Source: Bacteroidota bacterium
GTDB taxonomy: Bacteria > Bacteroidota > Bacteroidia > Sphingobacteriales > Sphingobacteriaceae
Direction of reading: 5' to 3'
DNA: 32,760 nucleotides
Assembly: GCA_016868395.1 (NCBI GenBank)
Contig: VGGW01000007.1
Coordinates: 1-32,760 of the forward strand
Made by a program: the position numbers and the translations under genes
Part shown: positions 17,472 through 25,883 of the stretch, piece after piece
Layout of the letters: each line of letters starts with the position of its first letter
Position numbering within the stretch: position 1 is the first letter of the stretch
The notes under the pieces: model-generated
What the model was told of the DNA's origin: nothing
Database searches by the model: none
The model's input: only the letters and a program-made list of their open reading frames with translations

Positions 17472-17616
17472 CACAATACCCAGGCCTTGCGCATGTCCCC
17501 CTTTGGAGGGGCTAGGGGGAGGATTAGTGCATGAGGTCTTTCGGCTGGTCGGTGACAACACCGACCATAGGGAAGGCTGGTTCAAAGTCTGTGATTTTTC
17601 TAAAACCACAATCCAT
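17472..17616 (-). repeat. Palindromic intergenic element, short copy (inverted relative to 31.9 kb)
   Basis: Read on the - strand, this matches 31869-32073 in order: GTGGTTTTAGAAAAAT, GACTTTGAACCAGCCTT, CTATGGTCGGTGTTGTCACC, GACCAGCCGAAAGACCTCA, CCTCCCCCTA, then CCAAAG and ACATGCGCAAGGCC. Its centre is the perfect 8-bp-stem palindrome at 17547-17566. It lies between the start of the S9 peptidase gene and the end of the M42 peptidase gene. The copy at 31.9 kb has about 60 extra bases. Confidence 0.8.
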
Positions 17617-17633
17617 TAGGCACCTGATTAATA

Positions 17634-18740
17634 CTATTTTATCGATCTAAAATCATGGCCAACCTCAATACTTAACAAAGACTCGTAAATCAGTCGGATC
17701 ACATTATCAACATCTTCTTTGTGAATCATTTCAACCGTGGTATGCATATATCGTAAGGGGAGCGAGATCAATGCAGAAACAACTCCATCGTTAGAATAAG
17801 CGAAGGCATCCGTATCTGTACCCGTAGAACGTGAAGAAGCCTGCCGTTGAAATGGGATTTTGTTTTTTTCAGCTGCCTTGATCAATAATTTATTCAAATT
17901 GGTTTGAACCGCGGGTGCGTAGGAAACCACCGGGCCTTTTCCGCAGGCAAGATCACCCTGGGTAATCTTGTTAATCATCGGTGTTTGCGTGTCATGCGTT
18001 ACATCGGTGATAATAGCCACATTGGGCTTGATCCGATGAGCAATCATCTCTGCTCCTCGTAAACCAATCTCTTCCTGAACTGAATTGACAATGTATAAGC
18101 CAAAAGGCAGTTTTTTCTTGTTCTCCTTGAGCAAACGGGCAACTTCTGCAATCATAAATCCGCCTGCCCGGTTGTCAAGAGCTCTGCCAACATAATAACG
18201 ATCATTCAAAACCATGAACTCGTCTTCATAAGTAATGACACAACCCACATGAACGCCCAATGCCTCGACCTCTTCTTTTGTAGTACACCCGCAATCCAGG
18301 AAAATATTTTTAAGCGTTGGGGCTTCTTCTTTTTCACCATTTCGCGTATGGATTGCCGGCCAGCCAAATACGGCTTTAACAATCCCCTTGTCGGTATGAA
18401 TATTGACTCGCTTGGATGGTGCTATTTGATGATCAGATCCGCCATTTCTGATGACATATATTAATCCGTCTTTGGTAATGTAGTTCACAAACCAGGAAAT
18501 CTCATCTGCATGAGCCTCAATCACAACTTTGAATGCAGCCTTAGGGTTAATTACAGCAACAGCGGTACCGTAATTATCAACCATATAATCGTCAGAGTAA
18601 GGTTTTATATAATCAAGCCACATTTTTTGTCCGTCCCACTCAAATCCGGTTGGAGAAGGATTATTAATATACTTTTCAAAAAATTCCAGTGATTTTTTTG
18701 TCACCACCGGGATATGCTTTTGTTCCTTTTTCTTTGCCAT
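17634..18740 (-). CDS. M42 family metallopeptidase (glutamyl aminopeptidase-like)
   Basis: This is a cytosolic two-metal aminopeptidase of the TET/endoglucanase-M type, with 368 residues. The metal-binding and catalytic residues are all present: H77 and D79 in EAHADE, D189 in RALDNRAGG, E223/E224 in VQEEIGLRGA, D246 in ITDVTHD, and H333 in RYMHTTVEM. The dimetal site is therefore intact. There is no signal peptide, and a Lys-rich start (MAKKKEQKH) follows a clear ATG. M42 enzymes usually form dodecameric particles that trim peptides. The exact N-terminal amino acid specificity cannot be read here. It is transcribed alone or with the downstream S9 gene across the repeat element. Confidence 0.92.
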   Translation of the reverse strand: MAKKKEQKHIPVVTKKSLEFFEKYINNPSPTGFEWDGQKMWLDYIKPYSDDYMVDNYGTAVAVINPKAAFKVVIEAHADEISWFVNYITKDGLIYVIRNGGSDHQIAPSKRVNIHTDKGIVKAVFGWPAIHTRNGEKEEAPTLKNIFLDCGCTTKEEVEALGVHVGCVITYEDEFMVLNDRYYVGRALDNRAGGFMIAEVARLLKENKKKLPFGLYIVNSVQEEIGLRGAEMIAHRIKPNVAIITDVTHDTQTPMINKITQGDLACGKGPVVSYAPAVQTNLNKLLIKAAEKNKIPFQRQASSRSTGTDTDAFAYSNDGVVSALISLPLRYMHTTVEMIHKEDVDNVIRLIYESLLSIEVGHDFRSIK

Positions 18741-18914
18741 TTTTTTATTCTTCGTCTGTTTTAAATTTTAATCGTTTCGCTAAATTCTAAATTATACCGC
18801 TAAAATTGTAGTACACCAAGCATCAAATTGATTTTATCAGACCCTTCACTACCCTCATAGGAAGTATTGAATGGATTAATTAGGTTCGGTATAATGTACA
18901 AAAGCACGAATAAT

Positions 18915-19355
18915 TTAGTTATTAATTTTGACTGCCTGAAATTCTTGGTTTAGGATTTTCTCCATGATTACAAAATCATATCCATCTTTATAATAGGTAT
19001 GTTCTGTCTCTGTAAAACCAAACTTAGCATAAAATGTTGCTGCTCTTTTACGTGCATTACACCAGATCTTTGGATAATGTTCACCTTTGATATCATTCAA
19101 TAAATAGCTTAAAAGTTCAGACCCAAAGCCCTTACCTTGATGGTGTTCTAATGTTGCAAATTTTCTGAGTTGCAAAAATTCGCCTTTCTTGAATAAGGAA
19201 ACAACACTGATCAGTTCATTTTCATGAAACAAACCATAATGCATACCCTCTTCATCGTCCTCAAGCATGGCCTTGCCGAATTCTTGGTCCGGATACAATA
19301 CCCTCCGGCGAATACGCCAGGTTAATTCAGGGGGTATTTGTTCAATATGTGACAA
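18915..19355 (-). CDS. GNAT family N-acetyltransferase
   Basis: This is a 146-residue single-domain acetyltransferase. The acetyl-CoA pyrophosphate loop is in LRKFATLEHHQGKGFGSELL (Q-x-x-G-x-G type, residues about 63-82). The closing part, CNARKRAATFYAKFGFTETE, is the typical motif B with the A-x-x-F/Y-Y-x-K-x-G-F pattern. The acceptor is unknown. It lies 12 bases downstream of the acyl-CoA carboxylase gene on the same strand, so the two are probably co-transcribed. A functional link to the carboxylase is not established. Confidence 0.9.
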   Translation of the reverse strand: MSHIEQIPPELTWRIRRRVLYPDQEFGKAMLEDDEEGMHYGLFHENELISVVSLFKKGEFLQLRKFATLEHHQGKGFGSELLSYLLNDIKGEHYPKIWCNARKRAATFYAKFGFTETEHTYYKDGYDFVIMEKILNQEFQAVKINN

Positions 19356-19367
19356 GATTAGCAGAGC

Positions 19368-20909
19368 TTACAAAGGGATGTTCCCATGTTTTTTTCTAGG
19401 ATTATTGACCACCTTGTTCTCCAGCATTTTGAAGGCTTTAATCAGTTTTTTCCTGGTTTGGGATGGTTCAATAACTTCATCAATAAAACCTCGTTCTGCC
19501 GCCCTGTATGGATTGGCAAAGAGATCGGAGTATTCCTTTTCCTTCTCAATCCAGCGGGCATTTGGATCTTCGGCTGAGCTATTCTCTTTTTTGAATATTA
19601 TTTCAGCAGCACCCTTGGCCCCCATTACAGCGATTTCAGCACTTGGCCAGGCATAATTCATGTCGGCACCAATGTGTTTAGAGTTCATTACATCATAAGC
19701 GCCCCCATAAGCTTTACGGGTAATGACCGTAATTCTAGGGACCGTTGCTTCACAAAAGGCATACAATAATTTGGCTCCGTTACTAATGATGGCATTCCAT
19801 TCCTGATCCGTGCCGGGTAAAAATCCGGGCACATCCTCAAGGACAAGCAGCGGGATATTAAAACTGTCGCAAAAGCGAACAAAACGCGCACCTTTAACCG
19901 AAGATTTAATATCCAGTACACCCGCCAAAAAAGCAGGTTGGTTAGCCACAATACCGAGGCTTCTGCCCGCCAATCGTGCAAAGCCAACCACAATATTTTC
20001 GGCATAATCTTTATGAACTTCCAGAAAAGAACCTTCATCAGTAATTTCTGAAATTACCTCACGGATATCATAGGGCTGGGTCGTATTTTCTGGAATCAGT
20101 TCATCAAGTTTTGGTCTTAATTCATCCTTACTTTCATAGCTAAGTGCCGGAGCAAGCTCCTCACAGTTCTGAGGCATGAATGACAGCAGTTTTTTTACAT
20201 GATGGATGGCATCGAGTTCATTAGTACAGGCAAAATGGGTGACTCCTGATTTGGAAGCATGGGTGGCAGCTCCACCCAGTTCTTCTGAACTCACAATCTC
20301 ATGGGTGACGGTTTTTACCACATTCGGCCCTGTTACAAACATATAAGAGGTGTTCTCAACCATTAAGACGAAATCTGTAATTGCAGGCGAATAAACCGCC
20401 CCTCCGGCACATGGCCCCATGATTGCTGAAATTTGAGGTACAAGTCCGGAAGCCATTGTATTTCGGTAGAATATATCTGCATAACCTCCCAAAGAAACAA
20501 CCCCCTCCTGAATGCGGGCACCACCAGAATCATTTAGTCCGATGAGCGGCGCGCCGTTTTTTAGTGCAAGATCCATGATCTTGCATATCTTCTCGGCATG
20601 TGTTTCAGATAGTGAGCCTCCAAAAACTGTAAAATCTTGAGAAAATACATAAACAAGTCGGCCATTGATTGTTCCATATCCGGTCACCACCCCATCACCC
20701 GGGTAATGTTCTTTTTCCATCCCAAAATCAATCGAACGGTGAATGACCAACATTCCAATTTCTTCAAAAGAGCCTTCATCCAGCAAAAAATGCAAACGCT
20801 CTCGTGCAGTAAGTTTCCCTTTATTATGCTGACTTTCAATTCTTGCCTGACCACCTCCCAATAGGGCCTGTTCTTGTTTTTTATGTAGGAGTTGAGTTTT
20901 CTTGTTCAC
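19368..20909 (-). CDS. Acyl-CoA carboxylase beta subunit (propionyl-/methylmalonyl-CoA type)
   Basis: This is the 513-residue biotin-dependent carboxyltransferase subunit. It has two crotonase-like halves: residues about 1-250 with [32 protein letters not shown] and [17 protein letters not shown], and about 260-513 with [13 protein letters not shown] and [13 protein letters not shown], which form the acyl-CoA and biotin sites. This matches PccB/MmdA rather than AccD, since there is no zinc finger. It would carry out propionyl-CoA carboxylation, or the decarboxylase reaction of the succinate-propionate path. The biotinylated partner subunit is not in the window, so the direction and substrate stay open. 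A GNAT gene follows in the same transcript. Confidence 0.93.
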   Translation of the reverse strand: MNKKTQLLHKKQEQALLGGGQARIESQHNKGKLTARERLHFLLDEGSFEEIGMLVIHRSIDFGMEKEHYPGDGVVTGYGTINGRLVYVFSQDFTVFGGSLSETHAEKICKIMDLALKNGAPLIGLNDSGGARIQEGVVSLGGYADIFYRNTMASGLVPQISAIMGPCAGGAVYSPAITDFVLMVENTSYMFVTGPNVVKTVTHEIVSSEELGGAATHASKSGVTHFACTNELDAIHHVKKLLSFMPQNCEELAPALSYESKDELRPKLDELIPENTTQPYDIREVISEITDEGSFLEVHKDYAENIVVGFARLAGRSLGIVANQPAFLAGVLDIKSSVKGARFVRFCDSFNIPLLVLEDVPGFLPGTDQEWNAIISNGAKLLYAFCEATVPRITVITRKAYGGAYDVMNSKHIGADMNYAWPSAEIAVMGAKGAAEIIFKKENSSAEDPNARWIEKEKEYSDLFANPYRAAERGFIDEVIEPSQTRKKLIKAFKMLENKVVNNPRKKHGNIPL

Positions 20910-21109
20910 AATTTTGCGGATTAAATGGAAATTCAGGAACTGTGAAATTACTAAAAAATGACTAAAGCAACCTAAATCCTGAAGTTTTTATAAATTCTTT
21001 GCATCTATTTGACATTCCATTTTTGAGTAATCATTAATCCTCCAACAGAACATGAACCCATGTTAAGTTAATGTTAAATAATCCTTATTTTAGCAAAAAA
21101 AATATTCGG

Positions 21110-22306
21110 ATGTTATTATTTAGGCTATTATCATTAGTGGTTTTCTCTCTTTTATGGACGAATGTATTCGCCCAGCGGGAAAGGGATGAGCGCGCGATGA
21201 TCCATAATTTCAAGGGTTTACAGTATAAAACTCCCGATTCATCCATTTATATAAATTTTCGATTCCGTATGCAGAATCGAATTGGAGCCTTTACCACTTC
21301 GGGATCAGATCTTGGGTTTAATGAATATGAAGCAAGGGTTCGTAGATTAAGAATGCGGGTTGATGGTTTTATTATGAATCCAAAATTAACGTACAGCGTT
21401 CAATTGGCTTTTAGTCGTGGAGATCAGGATGTAGACAATACCGGAATTGCTAATATTGTGAGGGATGCCATCATTTTTTATTATTTTACTCCAAAGTTTT
21501 ACCTTGGATTTGGTCAGAATAAACTACCAGGGAACAGGCAAAGAGTGAATTCTTCAGGCCAATTGCAGTTTGCCGACAGATCCATCGTCAATGGGGCAAT
21601 GACTTTGGATCGGGATTTCGGACTCAAAGCCTATTATCACAATAAAATCGGTGAAATGGATTTTCATCTCAAAGGTGCCATTACCACAGGTGAAGGAAGA
21701 AGTGTGAATTCAACCGATAACGGACTGGCATATACCGGAAGAATAGAGTTATTGCCATTAGGCGCTTTTACAGGTGAGGGGGATTATTCGGAGGGCGACC
21801 TGGAGCGCGAACCTAAACCAAAGATTTCAATAGCAGCAGGTTATAGCATGAATAAAAAAACAAATCGGACCGGTGGGCAACTTGGGAAGGAACTTTATAA
21901 TCCTGTCGATATGGCAACCTTGATGATTGACGCCATTACAAAATACAAGGGCTGGGCTTATTCTGTGGAGTACATTAAAAGACATGTCGATAATCCGCTA
22001 AGCTTTAGCAGTTCCGGAAGCCTTAGGTATGCGTTTACCGGGAACGGCATCAATCACCAGGCATCTTATGTTTTTCCTTCTAATCTTGAATTCGCTTTCA
22101 GGTATTCGAGCTTGACACCCTCTATCAAAATCCTTGCTCAGGAAGGGAGAAAAAATATCCTGGAATTAGGGGCTACAAGATATTTGAATAAACATCGGGT
22201 AAAAATGCAGCTAAATGTGAATTATTTGGCAAATAATGGAAATTACGCCTTTAGAAATCCCGGAAATAAGTGGGGTATTTTAACTCAATTTGAACTGGGT
22301 ATCTGA
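21110..22306 (+). CDS. Outer-membrane porin, OprO/OprP-like
   Basis: This is a predicted beta-barrel protein of about 398 residues. I place the start at ATG 21110 because it begins a clean signal peptide (MLLFRLLSLVVFSLLWTNVFAQ) and a near-consensus -7 box (TATTTTAG) lies just upstream of it. ATG at 21071 would add 13 residues. Features of the phosphate-selective porin family include INFRFRMQNRIGAF, EARVRRLRMRVDGFIMNPKL, FYLGFGQNKLPGNRQRVNSS and a long alternating beta pattern to the end at FELGI. The substrate is unknown. A 6-bp inverted repeat AACATG-AACC-CATGTT (21049-21064) just upstream might be an operator. Confidence 0.86.
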   Translation: MLLFRLLSLVVFSLLWTNVFAQRERDERAMIHNFKGLQYKTPDSSIYINFRFRMQNRIGAFTTSGSDLGFNEYEARVRRLRMRVDGFIMNPKLTYSVQLAFSRGDQDVDNTGIANIVRDAIIFYYFTPKFYLGFGQNKLPGNRQRVNSSGQLQFADRSIVNGAMTLDRDFGLKAYYHNKIGEMDFHLKGAITTGEGRSVNSTDNGLAYTGRIELLPLGAFTGEGDYSEGDLEREPKPKISIAAGYSMNKKTNRTGGQLGKELYNPVDMATLMIDAITKYKGWAYSVEYIKRHVDNPLSFSSSGSLRYAFTGNGINHQASYVFPSNLEFAFRYSSLTPSIKILAQEGRKNILELGATRYLNKHRVKMQLNVNYLANNGNYAFRNPGNKWGILTQFELGI

Positions 22307-22483
22307 TCGATTCTGAATAAAATTGATGTAACGATTATAATCTCATTATAATTTTTAGTATATAATTTCAAGTTTATTTTAGATTTGTAAATTGTTATCG
22401 AAAATAAATAAATTTAGCGCTCCGATTTACTGAAGCAAGCATTCGCCAAACAGTGGTTTAGTTTCATCTTTTTATCAATCTTT

Positions 22484-22762
22484 TTGGTTAAGATGATCAT
22501 TTCCCTTGCGCCCCTGGCCTCTATTCATCTTGACAGCAAGATAATGAGCGCAGTAATCATGCAACTTGAAATCGAATCCAACTCAGGCCCCGTTGATCAG
22601 ACCAAGGATTCCATTTTAAAACATGAATACTTGAATAGTATTTTTAACTTCAACTTCGAATACGCTCAATATCTCATCTCAAGTAGAAAATATCTTGCCA
22701 TGCAAGATTTTCATATTGAGTCGTTTTTCCCATCCATACCCACTCCGCCACCTAACTGCTAG
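22484..22762 (+). CDS. Small membrane-anchored hypothetical protein (start uncertain)
   Basis: No named family is recognised. From TTG at 22484 the product has 92 residues; an ATG at 22493 is the first standard start. The frame continues upstream without a stop to 22418, and translating from a CTG at 22430 gives KQAFAKQWFSFIFLSIFLVK before MIISLAPL, which makes a convincing signal or membrane segment. The true start is therefore probably upstream and non-ATG, or the ATG was lost. The C-terminus is polar, ending PSIPTPPPNC. A TAGATTTG promoter-like box lies at 22380-22387. It stands between a porin gene and the SulP-carbonic anhydrase pair. Confidence 0.55.
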   Translation: MVKMIISLAPLASIHLDSKIMSAVIMQLEIESNSGPVDQTKDSILKHEYLNSIFNFNFEYAQYLISSRKYLAMQDFHIESFFPSIPTPPPNC

Positions 22763-22820
22763 CTTTTTGGTCTGATTCCTGATTGATAATCCTTCGGGTT
22801 TTCAGCATCAGTTCCATAGC

Positions 22821-22906
22821 TAGTTCAATTTCTTTTCCATCTTTTAAAGGATGATATTTAAACTAGTTGAATTTCTTTTCGATCTTTTAAAAGATCGGAT
22901 TTAAAC
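22821..22906 (+). repeat. Two tandem 43-bp copies, each with a palindrome
   Basis: Copies at 22821-22863 and 22864-22906 both run TAGTT-x-AATTTCTTTT ... TTTAAAC. The second holds a perfect 16-bp palindrome GATCTTTTAAAAGATC. The first has CATCTTTTAAAGGATG, which keeps pairing through a compensating C-G and a G-T pair. They lie 76-162 bases before the SulP gene, a fitting place for an operator or leader structure. Confidence 0.65.
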
Positions 22907-22982
22907 TTGAACAAGGTGACATTTCATAATGGATAGGGAAAAGGGTTAAATACCTTTATTTTTCTTCCTTTAAAATAAATTT

Positions 22983-24599
22983 ATGAACAATCTACAAAGT
23001 AATACTGCCTTCTTAGATTTTGGCCAATACTTTTCAAAAGCAAATTTATCAAGGGATTTACCCTCCAGTATTGTGGTATTTTTGGTGGCCTTGCCCCTCT
23101 GTTTGGGCATTGCTTTAGCATCCGGTGCGCCTTTGTTTGCCGGAGTACTAACCGGAATTGTTGGTGGAATTGTAGTGTCGGTAGTCAGCGGATCTCAATT
23201 GAGTGTAAGCGGGCCTGCTGCAGGCTTAACCGTAATCGTTTTTGGAGCAATTGCCTCCTTAGGTTCCTACCAGACTTTCTTGCTTGCCGTAGTTATTGCC
23301 GGAGTCATCCAGATTTTTCTGGGAATTTTAAAAGCGGGAATTATTGCAAACTATTTTCCTTCATCTGTTATAGAAGGAATACTTGCAGCCATTGGCATAA
23401 TATTGATTCTGAAGCAATTACCTCATGCCCTGGGAATAGATTCTGATTTTGAGGGGGATGAAAGTTTTTTTCAGGCAGATCATGAAAATACATTCACCGC
23501 CATTTATGGGGCAGTTAACAAACTTTCATACGGTGCAGTAATCATCAGTGTAGTTTCCTTGTTGATCATGATCTTCTGGCCTAAGATAAAAAGACTCTCA
23601 GCGATACCTGCCCCGGTAATCGTGGTGGTTCTGGGTATCGTTATGGGTGTTTTATTTCAAAATACGGGCATCGCATTAAGTTCCAAACAGTTGGTGACAA
23701 TCCCCATTGTAAGCTCCTTTGAACAATTTATAGGCTTGTTTTCATACCCGGATTTTAGTCAGGTAACGAATCAGCAAGTTTGGACGGTAGCGATTACCTT
23801 GGCAGTTGTAGCGAGCATTGAAACTCTTTTGAGTATTGAGGCGGTTGATAAAATAGATCCGCTGAAAAGAATTTCACCAACCAACAGGGAGCTTGTTGCT
23901 CAGGGTTTCGGAAATATAGCAAGTGGCATGTTAGGAGGAATGCCCATGACTTCAGTTATTGTAAGATCTTCCCTGAATGTAAATTCAGGAGGAAAAACAA
24001 AGATGTCGGCAATTTTTCATGGATTTTGGCTTTTATTATCCTTGCTTTTTATTCCGATGATCCTGAATAAAATTCCTTTGGCTTGTCTTGCGGCCATCCT
24101 TCTGATCACCGGGTACAAGCTCGCTAAAATCGATTTATTCAAGAAAATGTATCAGAGTGGTAAAGATCAGTTTATCCCCTTTTTGGTGACCGTGTTGGCT
24201 ATCGTCTTTACCGACTTATTAAAAGGTGTAGCCATCGGAATGCTGGTTGGTATTTTCTATATTTTGAAAACCAATCTTCGAAATCCTTATTTTTACAAAT
24301 TTGAGCAAAGTGACGGCAAAGATATGATCCGGATTAAACTGGCACAGGAAGTATCCTTTTTAAACAAAGCAGCCATTCAATATACCTTGAAAAATCTTCC
24401 TGAAGGCTCACATGTTATTATTGATGGTACAGAATCCATGTTTATAGACCGGGATGTACTTGAAATAATTCACAACTTTAAACATCATGCCTTTTCTAAA
24501 GGAACTGTAGTAGAAATTTTAAATGTGAAAAAGCAGTACTATATCCCAAATCTTAATGAATTAATTTATAATCCAATAAAAAATAAAGAACATGCCTAA
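22983..24599 (+). CDS. SulP family inorganic anion transporter (probable bicarbonate uptake)
   Basis: This is a 538-residue inner-membrane transporter. The N-terminal segment DLPSSIVVFLVALPLCLGIALASGAPL (about 20-46) is the SulP signature region, followed by GIVGGIVVSVVSGSQLSVSGPAAG, and about 10-12 further hydrophobic helices run to about residue 430. Residues about 440-530 form a reduced STAS-like cytoplasmic domain (VIIDGTESMFIDRDVLEII). Because its stop overlaps the start of a beta-carbonic anhydrase gene by eight bases (ATGCCTAA), bicarbonate is the likely substrate; SulP proteins fused to carbonic anhydrases are known. Sulfate or other anions cannot be excluded. Tandem palindromes stand upstream. 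Confidence 0.93.
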   Translation: MNNLQSNTAFLDFGQYFSKANLSRDLPSSIVVFLVALPLCLGIALASGAPLFAGVLTGIVGGIVVSVVSGSQLSVSGPAAGLTVIVFGAIASLGSYQTFLLAVVIAGVIQIFLGILKAGIIANYFPSSVIEGILAAIGIILILKQLPHALGIDSDFEGDESFFQADHENTFTAIYGAVNKLSYGAVIISVVSLLIMIFWPKIKRLSAIPAPVIVVVLGIVMGVLFQNTGIALSSKQLVTIPIVSSFEQFIGLFSYPDFSQVTNQQVWTVAITLAVVASIETLLSIEAVDKIDPLKRISPTNRELVAQGFGNIASGMLGGMPMTSVIVRSSLNVNSGGKTKMSAIFHGFWLLLSLLFIPMILNKIPLACLAAILLITGYKLAKIDLFKKMYQSGKDQFIPFLVTVLAIVFTDLLKGVAIGMLVGIFYILKTNLRNPYFYKFEQSDGKDMIRIKLAQEVSFLNKAAIQYTLKNLPEGSHVIIDGTESMFIDRDVLEIIHNFKHHAFSKGTVVEILNVKKQYYIPNLNELIYNPIKNKEHA

Positions 24600-25299
24600 A
24601 GAAAATAGAAATAAGAATGCTACTCAATTGCCCGAAGTTAAATCAGAAAAGCAAAAGCGGACCTACCAAGATCTGTTAAAAGGCAATAGAAATTGGGTAA
24701 AAGCCGAAACGGAAAAGGATCCCAGTTTCTTTGATAAGTTAGCCGCCGGTCAGGAGCCGGACGTTCTTTGGATCGGTTGCTCTGACAGTCGGGTGCCTGC
24801 AAATGAGGTGACCAATACTCGTCCGGGGCAAGTATTTGTTCACCGGAACATTGCCAACGTGTGCTTACATTCAGATATGAATATACTTAGTGTGCTCGAT
24901 TATGCGGTAAACGTATTGAAGGTAAAGCATGTTATTGTTTCAGGACACTATGGTTGCGGTGGGGTTGCTGCCGCGCTTAGTAATCAGCAATTTGGCCTTA
25001 TCGATAATTGGCTCAGGCATATTAAGGATGTTTATCGTTTGCATAGCCATGAACTCGACCGAATTACAGATCATCAAAGCAAATTGAATCGCCTGGTTGA
25101 ACTGAATGTGGTAGAACAGGTATACAATTTATGTAAAACCACCATCGTTCAAAATGCCTGGAGAGAACGTGATGATTTGGAATTACATGGCTGGGTTATT
25201 GATTTGAAAACCGGTCTCGTAAAAGACTTAAAGGTAACTACCAAATCAACTGAGAATGTTGGTAAGGTGTTTAAACTAGATGAATCGAAGTTAAAATAG
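24592..25299 (+). CDS. Beta-class carbonic anhydrase
   Basis: This enzyme interconverts CO2 and bicarbonate. The 235-residue product has the zinc ligands C63, H119 and C122 and the catalytic D65-R67 dyad in CSDSRVPANE and SGHYGCGG. NWLRHIKDVYRLH and VEQVYNL also belong to the beta-class fold. A charged N-terminus without a signal peptide indicates a cytosolic enzyme. The start codon overlaps the SulP stop by eight bases, so the two are translationally coupled and should act together: import of bicarbonate and its equilibration for carboxylases and pH control. A tandem-repeat array begins 14 bases after the stop. Confidence 0.96.
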   Translation: MPKENRNKNATQLPEVKSEKQKRTYQDLLKGNRNWVKAETEKDPSFFDKLAAGQEPDVLWIGCSDSRVPANEVTNTRPGQVFVHRNIANVCLHSDMNILSVLDYAVNVLKVKHVIVSGHYGCGGVAAALSNQQFGLIDNWLRHIKDVYRLHSHELDRITDHQSKLNRLVELNVVEQVYNLCKTTIVQNAWRERDDLELHGWVIDLKTGLVKDLKVTTKSTENVGKVFKLDESKLK

Positions 25300-25312
25300 A
25301 ATACAGACCACT

Positions 25313-25866
25313 CCCCCCAGTGGTCGGTGTGGTCACCGTAGCCCTGTTGTTGGTGTTGTCACCGTACCCCTGTGGTCGGTGTTATCACCATAGCCCTGTG
25401 ATCGGTGTTGTCACCGTAGCCCTGTGGTCGGTGTTGTCACCATAACCCTGTGATCGGGGTGGTCACCATAGCCCTGTGGTCGGTGTGGTCACCATACCCC
25501 TGTGGTCGGTGTTGTCACCATACCCCAGTGGTCGGTGTTGTCACCATACCCCTGTGGTCGGTGTTGTCACCATACCCCTGTGGTCGGTGTTATCACCATA
25601 GCCCTGTGATCGGTGTGGTCACCATAGCCCTGTGATCGGTATTGTCACCGTACCCCTGTGGTCGGTGTTGTCACCGTACCCCTGTGGTCGGTGTTGTCAC
25701 CGTACTACTACCCCCTGTGATCGGTATTGTCACCGTACCCCTGTGGTCGGTGTTGTCACCGTACCCCTGTGGTCGGTGTTGTCACCGTACTACTACCCCC
25801 TGTGATCGGTATTGTCACCGTACCACTACCCCCTGTGATCGGTTTTATCACCGTACCACTCCTCAA
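25313..25866. repeat. 26-bp tandem repeat array, about 20 units
   Basis: Direct head-to-tail units of 26 bases have GGTCGGTGTTGTCACCGTAC as the core; a few are lengthened to about 32-33 bases by an extra CTACTACC-like piece. Each unit can fold into GGTG-loop-CACC, and GTACC-ending units extend this to 8 bp with one bulged T. Fifteen of 20 units keep the GGTG/CACC stem while loop bases vary (TTGT, TGGT, TTAT). There are no spacers of independent sequence, so this is not a CRISPR array. Frames across it are artefacts of a 26-base period. It fills the space between two convergent genes. Confidence 0.95.
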
Positions 25867-25883
25867 AGCTCCTTTGACACTGG

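Noticed and set aside
25313-25866. CRISPR array
   Set aside because: Units are contiguous and near-identical with no unique spacers between them, and no cas gene is in the window.
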